This document shows, in pieces, positions 55,687 to 64,000 of a DNA stretch of 64,000 nt; the stretch's first letter is position 1, and the number at the start of each line of letters is the position of its first letter. The notes below the pieces were generated by a model. The model saw nothing but the letters and a program-made list of their open reading frames with translations. It had not been told where the DNA came from and did no database searches. This stretch comes from Candidatus Hydrogenedentota bacterium (GTDB taxonomy: Bacteria; UBA8481; J006). Both the position numbers and the translations under genes were made by a program. The stretch spans positions 54,635-118,634 of the forward strand of contig RFFU01000084.1 of NCBI GenBank assembly GCA_003697085.1, read 5' to 3'.

Positions 55687-58600
55687 GAGTTCTTCGGTTT
55701 CTCGCGCGACTCCTCGGACTTGCCGCCGTCGCCGTTATCGTGCTTCAAGTATTCTTCGCCTTGAGGAACCCGAGCGCGCGGGCCGGGGTTCCGCGCCGGA
55801 CCATCGACGGCAACAAGGGCGATTGGCTCGCCGGTCTCCCGACCGTCGGGAACACCGCCGTGCTCGTCTCCGACGGAACCGACACCGAATGGGTCTGGCT
55901 CGACAAGGTCGGCGACGCGCGAGCGGATTTCGAGCCGGCGGAAAGCCGTTCGAACTGGGATATCAAGGTGATCCGCGTCATCGCCGACGTCGATTATCTC
56001 TATTACCTCGTCGAGGTGGACCAGTTCACCCCCGGGCTCGGACAATTCGTCTTTCAATTCAACATCGCGATGGACACGGAGATCGCCTTCAATGCTTCGG
56101 GTGGGAACTCGGGGATGAACTGGTTCGGCGACGATTCGATCAGTCCCGGCTCCAGCACGGGCCTCGGGAACCCCGCTCAATATTCGGAACTGAACATCAT
56201 CACGGATCTCGATGGAAATTACATCTACGACTACAATGCGGGGACATGGCGTTTCGCGGCCAATTCCTCCGTCGCGTTCAATGAAGCGCAAAATTTCGTC
56301 GAGGTGGCTTTGAAGTGGTCTGATCTTGGTTTCACTTCCGTGCCACCCCGCATCCGGCTGACGATGGCGACGGCGAAGCGTGCCGGCGGCGATCCGAATG
56401 CGGTGGACAAGACGGTCGATCTGGGGGGGACGGACTTTCTCGACGCCGTCACCTTCGATGCGTACAATCCGACTTCCGCCTGGGACGATGCCCTCTCGAC
56501 GAACACCGTCTCCGACTACCTCGACGTCGCCTTTGACGCGACGGGAAACGTGATCGATCCCAACACTCCGGCGGCGCCCTCCCATCTTCGCGCGGCGGAT
56601 GCCGCCTTTGCCGCGCCGGCGGCGAGCGGAGAAACGACCTTCACGAACAATCCCATCCTCGTTTGGGACCCCGTCGCTCCGGACGGCGACGCCGGGGACA
56701 CGATCGCGGGATATTATGTCCAGATTTGCACTTCACCGGTCGTGGGACCCAACGGGTTTCTGCAAACGGATTACGGCATCGTCGTCCAGCGCAACGATCT
56801 TGGAGCCGGCCCCGCGAATCAGATCGTTTATCACAACCTTCCACCCTCCCAACCGTGGTGGGGCGCGGCGGACAGTTCGACGGGGATTCCGAACTCGGAC
56901 GGAGCAGGGCGGCCGATTCTTCAGCCGGGAACGACCTATTATCTCCGTGTCTGGGCGCGGGACCGCCGCGGGATTCTCGGTGATCCCTCCCCCGTTTACG
57001 TTCTTCCCATCGACTACCCCGCCTGGCATGATCCTTACGTCTTCGGAATCAACGGAAGCACCTTCCGGGCGAACCGGGACCCGGCCGAGGGAGCCTATGT
57101 GAATTTTATGGTGGGGGTCTTCGATCCTCAACCCGACGATCCGATGGACAATTACTACGTCAACCCGGGAACAGGTCAGGTCGCACCGAACGAGATTCTC
57201 AATATCATTCTCCACATCCGCGTGGCCGATCCGACCCATCCGACCTACGATTGGGCGACCGGAGCCGGGCGAGTGATTCTGGGAGATGAATGGAAGGACG
57301 CCAACGGGAACATTGCTTGGTACCTGCCGTCAGTGGTGAATCCGAACCTCGGCGTGAAGGATCCCCCCGATTCCTATTCGGTCTTTCGCACAGGCGGCAG
57401 CATCGATTTTACGAAGACGTGGCTCTACAAATACAACAGCGTCAATCTCGGGAACAACGGGGGCGCGGAGGTCTTCAAACTCAACGCGAAGGCCGGGGAC
57501 ATTGTCGAGTATTTCTTCGAGATCAACAATCCCTTCGAGGCTCCCGGCGGAAACTATCTCTTCTCCCAGCGGGAGCGGCGTTTTCTCTTCGCCTACGACT
57601 CAAGCGGAATCACCGGCTACCGCTGGGGAACCTACGACGAGGCCAAGGCGAATCCGTTCCGCTTCGTCGTGCAGAAACGCGACCTCCCCGCCGTCTGGCA
57701 CAATCCCGTGAGCAAGGAGGTTCCGCTGGGAGCCGGCGGGACGAACCGCACGATGCGCGATCCAACCTGGCCCGATACCTTTCCGCAGAACGTCACGCTC
57801 TACGTCGGAGCCGTCGGCGCGGGAACGCTCGACTGGCGGCTCGTTTGGCGCAACGTGGACGCCGGTGGGTGGAAAGAAGACGTCTTCAACGGTCCCACGG
57901 TGCTCGTGGACACGGCGAATTTCAAGTATTACTACACGCACAACTTCAACTACACGGGAGGAATGATCGAGTATTACTTCAGAACATCGGACAACGCCGT
58001 CTATATCTTCGCCAACGGCATCACGGACAACGCCCAGATCGTTTATGACGATTCGTTGGGAGACACGGGACAGGACACCGTTCCGTTCCGCTTTCCCTTC
58101 ACCCGGCGAGCGAAGGTCACCTCGACCGGTTCGACCGGAAAGGACAGCCATTCGATCGTGGCCGTTTTGGGGCTGCGGGCGCCGCAGTTCGACGCGCTCG
58201 ACGAGAACGCCATCGGCGTCAACAGCCTGCTCGATTTCTCATCCGGAACGGCGACCGTCACCGGCTCCGTCCTCACAAACGTCTTTCCCGGCGTTTATCT
58301 GGGCCGAAACGATACCGGCGGAGCGCCGGAGATGCGCCGGCTCTTCAACCGCTCTTTCCCCGCCGTTATAACCGCTTCCGGGGCCGTGAACGGTCTGCGC
58401 AAGGCCTTCTTCGGCCCGATTTTCCCCTTCGACTACGCCGTCGACGATACCTCCGCGTGGAATACCGGTAGTGATGCTTATGAAAATATTCCCATCCTCT
58501 CCTCCGATGTCTTCACGGACGTTGTGGACCGCGAGGAACCGGCGGGGACCGTTTTTGGAGCCGGAAAACCGATCGATGCGGTCATCTACGTCAACGGCGA

Positions 58601-58979
58601 TGCCAGTATCTCGACCATCAACATCACCCGCGGAGCCTTGATCACGGAAGGAAAGATCACGATTTCCCCCGCTGCGATCGTGACGGCTCAACGCCTCGAT
58701 CTTTACTCCCTCGGAGGTCCCCTTACGGTCTCCGGGTCCCTCTCGATCGAGACGGGAGTTCTCTTCTCCAACGATACGATCGTCGTCGATCCCGGAGCAA
58801 CGCTTTCTCTCTCCAGCCTCGGAAGTCTTGCGGCCCAGGCGTTGACCGTGGGAACCGGCGCCAATCTTCTCGTCAACCATCCGCGGGGCGTCACGTTCAC
58901 GGGGGAGGAGGAATCTGTTTTGTCCGAGGCGACGCGCTGGGTCATTTCAAGCCTGAGAGAAGAAAGGAAGGTTCCGTGA
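55683..58979 (+). CDS. very large exported/surface protein (~1,098 aa) ending the pseudopilin operon
   Basis: ATG 55683 overlaps the previous stop (ATGA). N-terminal hydrophobic segment, TIDGNKGDWLAG..., Fn3-like PSHLRAADAAF..TTYYLRVWARD.., repetitive beta-rich C-terminus ISTINITRGALITEGKITISPAAIVTAQRLDLYSLGGPLTVSGSLSI. Confidence 0.85.
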   Translation: MRVLRFLARLLGLAAVAVIVLQVFFALRNPSARAGVPRRTIDGNKGDWLAGLPTVGNTAVLVSDGTDTEWVWLDKVGDARADFEPAESRSNWDIKVIRVIADVDYLYYLVEVDQFTPGLGQFVFQFNIAMDTEIAFNASGGNSGMNWFGDDSISPGSSTGLGNPAQYSELNIITDLDGNYIYDYNAGTWRFAANSSVAFNEAQNFVEVALKWSDLGFTSVPPRIRLTMATAKRAGGDPNAVDKTVDLGGTDFLDAVTFDAYNPTSAWDDALSTNTVSDYLDVAFDATGNVIDPNTPAAPSHLRAADAAFAAPAASGETTFTNNPILVWDPVAPDGDAGDTIAGYYVQICTSPVVGPNGFLQTDYGIVVQRNDLGAGPANQIVYHNLPPSQPWWGAADSSTGIPNSDGAGRPILQPGTTYYLRVWARDRRGILGDPSPVYVLPIDYPAWHDPYVFGINGSTFRANRDPAEGAYVNFMVGVFDPQPDDPMDNYYVNPGTGQVAPNEILNIILHIRVADPTHPTYDWATGAGRVILGDEWKDANGNIAWYLPSVVNPNLGVKDPPDSYSVFRTGGSIDFTKTWLYKYNSVNLGNNGGAEVFKLNAKAGDIVEYFFEINNPFEAPGGNYLFSQRERRFLFAYDSSGITGYRWGTYDEAKANPFRFVVQKRDLPAVWHNPVSKEVPLGAGGTNRTMRDPTWPDTFPQNVTLYVGAVGAGTLDWRLVWRNVDAGGWKEDVFNGPTVLVDTANFKYYYTHNFNYTGGMIEYYFRTSDNAVYIFANGITDNAQIVYDDSLGDTGQDTVPFRFPFTRRAKVTSTGSTGKDSHSIVAVLGLRAPQFDALDENAIGVNSLLDFSSGTATVTGSVLTNVFPGVYLGRNDTGGAPEMRRLFNRSFPAVITASGAVNGLRKAFFGPIFPFDYAVDDTSAWNTGSDAYENIPILSSDVFTDVVDREEPAGTVFGAGKPIDAVIYVNGDASISTINITRGALITEGKITISPAAIVTAQRLDLYSLGGPLTVSGSLSIETGVLFSNDTIVVDPGATLSLSSLGSLAAQALTVGTGANLLVNHPRGVTFTGEEESVLSEATRWVISSLREERKVP

Positions 58980-59130
58980 GTCGAGGCATTTTCGTCATGG
59001 GAAATCTTTCTCTTCCGAACGCTGCTTCCTCGGTCCGGGGAAAGCGCCGGGTACGGAGAGGAGAGATCGTTCCTCGAATGACGCCGCGGCCGAACGCGCG
59101 GGCCGCGCGAGTCGCGCGCGTCATCGTTCG

Positions 59131-59320
59131 GGTGCGTGGCGACAAATGAGCACTTTTTCCGAATCGTGTCAGGCCACTCTTGAGCGAAACCCCGCGGGGC
59201 GGCCGAAAGGTGATCCTCCGCGAATCCGTTTTTGCAGGCAAGATGCCTATGCTCCCAGGAATGCCTATTTACCTAAATTTGACCCTGCCCACAATTTGCC
59301 ATGCACACTCATCGTCCCGG
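59131..59320 (+). repeat. dispersed ~185-bp element, copy B
   Basis: See copy A (9832-10020); same strand orientation. Confidence 0.85.
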
Positions 59321-59360
59321 TTGGATTTCCCGCTCCGCAGAGGATAGACTGGAGGACACC

Positions 59361-60395
59361 ATGAAAAGTTTGCGACTTCGGATTCTTTTCTCCGTCTGGG
59401 CACTTGTTGTGCTCTCCGCATGCGGCGGAGCGCCGTCCGGAACCTCGAACACCGCGACTCCCGCCGTATCCGTTCCGTCGGCGATCCGCATCGGGTTCAT
59501 TCTCGCCACCGAACAGGAGGAACGGTACCAGCGCGACAAGAAGGCGTTCCAGGAAGCCGCGCGAGCGGAAGGAGCCGAGGTGATTTTCCTTTCGAGCAAC
59601 AACGACGAGGCGACTCAGCGAGCCAACGTCGAGTCGCTGCTCGCGCGGAACGTCTCGGTGCTCGTGGTTCAACCCGTCAACAGTGACAACGCCGGGGTCT
59701 TCGTCGAGAAGGCGCATTCCAAAGGCATTCCGATCGTGGCGTATGACCGTATGATCAATCATCCCAATCTCGATTATTATGCGGGGCAGAATTCGGCGGA
59801 GGTGGGGCGCTTACAGGCTGAGGCCGCGTTGGAGTGGCTTCGGAAGCGAAACGAATCCGGCGTGGCCTTGATCCTTTCGGGCCAACAGGGGCACAGTGTG
59901 GCGGAGGAGATCACGCGGGCCAACATCGCCGTTTTGAAAGCAGCGGGCGTTCCGATCGCGGCTCAGCAGTATCATGACGCGTGGGGCACCGACCAGGCGC
60001 TCGCCACCGCCGAGAATCAACTCGTTCGGAACCCCCGCATCAACGTGATTCTCTGCAACAATTCCGGTCTTGCGCGGGGCGCGGTCCAGGCCGTCGGAAA
60101 GGCGGGCCGAAGTGGCGAGGTCTTCATCGCCGGCGCGGACGCCGACAAGGCCAACATCGAGTATCTCCTCTCGGGGGAACAACAGTTGGAGATTTATAAG
60201 GACGAGATCACATTGGCTCACACCGCCGCGAAACTCGCCGCGGCGTTGGCGCGGGGAACCGTCCCCGAACCGACCTCCTATACGGACTACAAGGACGCCC
60301 GGCACATCAAAACGATCCTGACCCCCGTCAAGCCGGTCACGCGAGAAAACTATCGCGAAATCGTGGTCGAGGCGGGACCGAGGTACGAGTTATGA
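59361..60395 (+). CDS. xylF: sugar ABC transporter substrate-binding lipoprotein (XylF-like)
   Basis: Lipobox VVLSACGG; RIGFILATEQEERYQRDKKAFQEAARAEGAEVIFLSSNNDEATQRANVESLLARNVSVLVVQPVNSDNAGVFVEKAHSKGIPIVAYDRMI. Confidence 0.9.
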   Translation: MKSLRLRILFSVWALVVLSACGGAPSGTSNTATPAVSVPSAIRIGFILATEQEERYQRDKKAFQEAARAEGAEVIFLSSNNDEATQRANVESLLARNVSVLVVQPVNSDNAGVFVEKAHSKGIPIVAYDRMINHPNLDYYAGQNSAEVGRLQAEAALEWLRKRNESGVALILSGQQGHSVAEEITRANIAVLKAAGVPIAAQQYHDAWGTDQALATAENQLVRNPRINVILCNNSGLARGAVQAVGKAGRSGEVFIAGADADKANIEYLLSGEQQLEIYKDEITLAHTAAKLAAALARGTVPEPTSYTDYKDARHIKTILTPVKPVTRENYREIVVEAGPRYEL

Positions 60396-60471
60396 CACTC
60401 TGCTGCCTCCTTTCCTCGCCTCCTCGAGGGAATTCGACGAATGGGCCCAAAGAATTTGGAGGAGACGGGGG

Positions 60472-61989
60472 ATGAGTTACCTCCGTTTTCGTGCGGTCAC
60501 CAAGGACTTCCCAGGCGTCCGTGCTCTCGACGGCGTCTCCTTTGATGTCGAGAAGGGAACGGTTCTGGGGCTCTGCGGTGAAAACGGCGCCGGAAAATCG
60601 ACCTTGATGAATGTGCTTGCGGGGATTCATCCTTACGGCACTTACGAAGGAGCGGTGGAGATTGCGGGAAAGCCGATCCGATTCCGGGATCCCAAGGAAG
60701 CGGAGGAGGCGGGAGTAGCGATCATTCATCAGGAACTGAGCCTCTTTCCGGAGATGACGGTTGCGGAAAACATCCTGATCGGCCGGGAGAATGCTCGCAA
60801 CGGCGTTCTCGATCCCGTAGAGGTTTTCGCGGCGGCGTCAGAACTTCTGGAACGTTACGGGGTCGCGCTCGATCCGGCCGCGCGAGTCGGAGATCTGAAA
60901 CTGGGGGAATGGCAGTTGGTGGAGATCACCCGTGCTCTGGGGCGGAACGCGGACATTCTCGTTCTGGATGAGCCGACCTCGGCGCTCTCCGCCCGCGAAA
61001 CCTCGACCCTCTTCAAAATCATCCGAGGCCTCAAGCAAGCCGGAGTTACGATGGTTTACATTTCTCACAAGATCGACGAACTCTTCGAGATTTGCGACCG
61101 TATCGCCGTGCTCCGGGACGGACGTTGCGTCCAGGAGCCGACACCGTGCGACGCGCTTACCCGAGAAGGACTCCTGCGTTCGATGGTCGGACGCTCGATC
61201 GAACATTTCATTCCTTACACGGAGACGAGCCGCGGCGCGCCGCGACTCGAGGTCCGGGAATGGCAGGTCCGCCGGCCGCTGCTTCCCGGGGAGTTCCTCG
61301 TGGCGGATGTCTCCTTCTCCGTTCATTCCGGAGAGGTGTTCGGAATCTATGGTTTGATGGGAAGCGGACGGACGGAGATCGTAACGAGTCTTTTCGCCGG
61401 GTTTCCGCCGAACACGTGGGACGGATTTCTGCGCGTCAACGGCCGGACGGTGCGTTTTCGCGATACCCGGGATGCGATCGAGGCCGGACTGATGCTTACG
61501 ACGGAGGAACGACGGCGTTTCGGCCTGATCCCAACGCTCGGCGTCGGCGACAACATTACGCTCGCCTCCCTCGATCGCTGTTCCGATTCCGGGGTTCTGG
61601 ACGAAAAGAGGGAATCAGAGATCGAGCAATTTTGGATTCATCGGCTTCGGATAAAGACGCCCGGACCCGAGGAGCCCGTTTTGCACCTTTCGGGAGGAAA
61701 TCAGCAGAAGGTGATCGTGGCGCGGTGTTTGGCGGCCGAGCCGAGGATTCTGCTACTGGATGAGCCGACGCGCGGCGTCGATGTCGGCGCCCGGCAGGAA
61801 ATCTATACGCTGATCAACGAGTTGAAGGAGCGCGGGATGGCGATCCTTCTCGTCACAAGCGACCTTCCCGAATTGCTCGGGCTTTGCGATCGAATGCTGG
61901 TGATGCACGAAGGATGGGCGGTCGGCCTCTTTGAACGGGGAGAAGCGGATGCTGAGACGATCGGCGCGCTGGCGACGGGAAACGTATGA
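60472..61989 (+). CDS. xylG: sugar ABC transporter ATP-binding protein, double ABC (XylG-like)
   Basis: LCGENGAGKSTLMNVLAGIHPYGTYEGAVEIAGKPIRF; second half IYGLMGSGRTEIVTSLF, LHLSGGNQQKVIVARCLAAEPRILLLDEPTRGVDVGARQEIY. Confidence 0.95.
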   Translation: MSYLRFRAVTKDFPGVRALDGVSFDVEKGTVLGLCGENGAGKSTLMNVLAGIHPYGTYEGAVEIAGKPIRFRDPKEAEEAGVAIIHQELSLFPEMTVAENILIGRENARNGVLDPVEVFAAASELLERYGVALDPAARVGDLKLGEWQLVEITRALGRNADILVLDEPTSALSARETSTLFKIIRGLKQAGVTMVYISHKIDELFEICDRIAVLRDGRCVQEPTPCDALTREGLLRSMVGRSIEHFIPYTETSRGAPRLEVREWQVRRPLLPGEFLVADVSFSVHSGEVFGIYGLMGSGRTEIVTSLFAGFPPNTWDGFLRVNGRTVRFRDTRDAIEAGLMLTTEERRRFGLIPTLGVGDNITLASLDRCSDSGVLDEKRESEIEQFWIHRLRIKTPGPEEPVLHLSGGNQQKVIVARCLAAEPRILLLDEPTRGVDVGARQEIYTLINELKERGMAILLVTSDLPELLGLCDRMLVMHEGWAVGLFERGEADAETIGALATGNV

Positions 61990-62140
61990 CCGCGACGGCC
62001 GTGTTAGCGCCGAGCGAGATTTCCGCCCGGGGTTCACGGAAGGGATAAAGAACGATGGCGATGAAGGAAAGAAGAGGCACTGACGCCGGTAAGCGGCAAA
62101 GGACCGGCACGGCCCTGAAAAGAAAGCGAGGTGACGGCTG

Positions 62141-63532
62141 ATGGCATTCGGAGCGTTCGTAAGAAAACACGGAATGTTCTTCTCGATGATTCTCATCTTC
62201 ATCGCAATGGCCTTCCTGACCCATTGGTGGACGGGAACTTGGGCCTTTCTTTCCCCCGAGAATCTTTCCAATCTTTCGGAACAAGTCACCGTCAACGGGA
62301 TCCTCGCTCTCGGAATGACCTTCGTGATCCTGATCGGGGGAATCGATCTCTCGGTCGGCTCGATCCTTGCCGTCTGTGCCGTCGTCCTCGCGCTGCTTTC
62401 CGATCCGACGAACGTAGCCCAGGTCGTCCCCGCCTCGGGGTATCGCTCGCTGCTGCAGTTTTTGGCGCACCCCTTTACAGCCATCCTCTTCGCGCTGGCG
62501 GCGGGAATCCTTTTGGGGGCCTGGAACGGTCTTCTCGTCTCGCGAGGGAAGGTCCTTCCGTTCATCGTCACGCTTGCCACGCTCACGATCGGGCGCGGCC
62601 TGGCCTATCTCGCCTCCGGCTCGCAGTCCTTGCGCGTCAAGGCCTCCATTTTCAAGGTTCTCGGCCTCTACAGCCTCGACCGCCTTTGCTACGAGATTTG
62701 GTACGGCATCGCAGGCTTGCCGCGCGAAGCCGTGGCTGCAATGGCGAAAAAGGGGATCCCGAAGGGAGACCAGGTGCGTGTCTTCGTCGAGAGTCTTTCT
62801 CTTCCCGACAAACTCGCCAGCGGACTCCCCAATCCCGGAAAGATTCTTCCCGGGAGTACCTTCGTTCCCGGCTTCACGGTCGTCTTCCTCCTCGTTGCGT
62901 TTCTGGCATGGGCCGGACTCGTGTTACGCCGGCGGGAGAGGCTCGAGAAAAACGGTGTTCCGGTTCCACCGAAGGAAGAGACGATGACCCAACTGGTCGT
63001 CGGCGCCGTGGTTTTTCTCCTTCTGGGGATCGTCTTCGCCTCGCATCAGGGAATCCCGATCATGGTTCTTCTCTTCGCGGCGTTGGCGCTGGGCGCCTCT
63101 TTCCTCCTGAACCGAACCGTCTTCGGCCGGCACCTCTATGCGATTGGAGGCAATCGCGAGGCGGCGTATCTGGCGGGTGTTCGTGTCGAGAAATGCACGT
63201 TCATCGTCTTCGTTCTGATGGGACTTCTCTGCGCGGTGTCGGGGATCGTGGCGACCTCGCGCGCTCAGGCGGCCACGCCGGCCACGCAAGGGGTTCTGGC
63301 CGAGCTCGAGGCGATCGCCGCGGTCGTCGTCGGAGGAACCTCCTTGATGGGTGGCGTGGGAACGATCGGCGGAACGATCATCGGTGTCTTGATCATCGGA
63401 ATCGTGGTCAACGGTATGATCCTGATGGCGTTGCCGAATCCCGTTCAACTCATCTTCAAGGGGCTCTTGATCGTGGCGGCCGTTCTGATCGATATGCGAA
63501 CGAAGCGCCGGAGCAGCGCCGGAATGATGTAG
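62141..63532 (+). CDS. xylH: sugar ABC transporter permease (XylH-like)
   Basis: VNGILALGMTFVILIGGIDLSVGSILAVCAVVLALL; AIGGNREAAYLAGVRVEKCTFIVFVLMGLLCAVSGIVATSRAQAATP..GVLAELEAIAAVVVGGTSLMGGVGTIGGTIIGVLIIG. Confidence 0.93.
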   Translation: MAFGAFVRKHGMFFSMILIFIAMAFLTHWWTGTWAFLSPENLSNLSEQVTVNGILALGMTFVILIGGIDLSVGSILAVCAVVLALLSDPTNVAQVVPASGYRSLLQFLAHPFTAILFALAAGILLGAWNGLLVSRGKVLPFIVTLATLTIGRGLAYLASGSQSLRVKASIFKVLGLYSLDRLCYEIWYGIAGLPREAVAAMAKKGIPKGDQVRVFVESLSLPDKLASGLPNPGKILPGSTFVPGFTVVFLLVAFLAWAGLVLRRRERLEKNGVPVPPKEETMTQLVVGAVVFLLLGIVFASHQGIPIMVLLFAALALGASFLLNRTVFGRHLYAIGGNREAAYLAGVRVEKCTFIVFVLMGLLCAVSGIVATSRAQAATPATQGVLAELEAIAAVVVGGTSLMGGVGTIGGTIIGVLIIGIVVNGMILMALPNPVQLIFKGLLIVAAVLIDMRTKRRSSAGMM

Positions 63533-63754
63533 GACAAGTGTTATTCCAGCGAGGGCGGAGCGGAGCAACGCCGACGCGGAATTTCCCGAGATCGCCATGA
63601 GTTTCCTTATACTCCCTTTGCCCCGCTGGGGGAGAGGCGGGGGTGAGAGGGAAGCGAAGCTTCTGACCGCGGGACGAGATCGCCCGCGGAGAAGTTTCCT
63701 CAATCGACTTGCGGCGATTCTCGGAACGACGGCGAGCAGGAGCATAAAAACGTA

Positions 63755-64000
63755 CCCTGGGAACGCAGGCATCCTTGCCGGCAGAAACGGAGCGCGGGTT
63801 CTCCAACCTGCGGAGGGCGAATCGTACCTTCGCAGACAAGAGTGTCCGCGTTCCATAATATGCCGAAAGTGGAGCGCGGGTTCTCCAAACTGCGGAGAGC
63901 GGATCGGCGCCCGCGTTGTCATTCCGAGCCCCTCGCATTCGCTCGGGACAGGCTCCGCGAGGAATCCCCGCCGCAGGGTATCCCGCCGTGGTGCCAATAC
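63755..64000. repeat. modular intergenic repeat cluster, same modules as 44.4-44.6 kb; may continue past the right edge
   Basis: CTGGGAACGCAGGCATCCTTGCCGGCAG; GGAGCGCGGGTTCTCCAACCTGCGGA (twice, one variant); CGCAGACAAGAGTGTCCGCGTTCC; CGTTGTCATTCCGAGCCCC..GCGAGGAATCCCCGCCGCAGGGTATCCCGCCGTGG. Confidence 0.85.

Noticed and set aside
62131-63600. 489-aa ORF in a second frame over xylH
   Set aside because: Out-of-frame overlap with the permease; Arg/Ser/Gly-rich shadow ORF.
1-64000. tRNA and rRNA genes
   Set aside because: No cloverleaf/T-loop (GGTTCRANNCC) arrangement or rRNA-like stretch noticed in the intergenic gaps; a tRNAscan run would be needed to exclude them fully.

Overview
The window is a gene-dense bacterial chromosomal segment from a flagellated diderm with cytochrome c maturation. 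I saw no rRNA or tRNA gene, CRISPR array, or intact transposase or integrase apart from a XerC/D-type recombinase. Main blocks, left to right: (1) a GYF_2-domain protein running off the left edge, a small hyper-acidic protein, a SpoIID/LytB protein and holB (minus strand); (2) xerC/D and a DAG-kinase-family gene (plus strand); (3) an overlapping three-gene minus-strand unit of thioredoxin-like protein, propeller-like lipoprotein and GshB-like ATP-grasp; (4) an envelope/glycan neighbourhood with a GT4, a second GYF_2 membrane protein, a Cys/His plus Tyr/His-rich small protein, a GT28-like gene, a radical SAM/SPASM gene and a polytopic GT39-like gene; (5) a flagellar basal-body operon flgB-flgC-fliE-[rtcB]-fliF-G-H-I-J-SLT-motE with an RNA ligase gene between fliE and fliF; (6) cutA, an amidohydrolase, and a coupled ccmF-H-(I-like)-E-A-B-C-D-hemN-hemG operon; (7) yjbQ, GT2, an epimerase, priA, a family-4 UDG and fapA; (8) a four-gene putative metal/redox cassette bracketed by composite direct repeats; (9) an M23 peptidase, a small HTH gene and hypotheticals; (10) a GspE/GspF/pseudopilin operon ending in a ~1,100-aa exported protein; (11) a XylFGH-type sugar ABC transporter. 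The most distinctive non-coding signal is a family of dispersed intergenic hairpin repeats. Stems vary but mostly remain self-complementary, while the 3' flank (GCTCC/CCCAGG) is constant. A second ~185-bp dispersed element occurs twice, near 9.85 kb and 59.14 kb. All calls come from reading the sequence and the ORF track; no database search was run.
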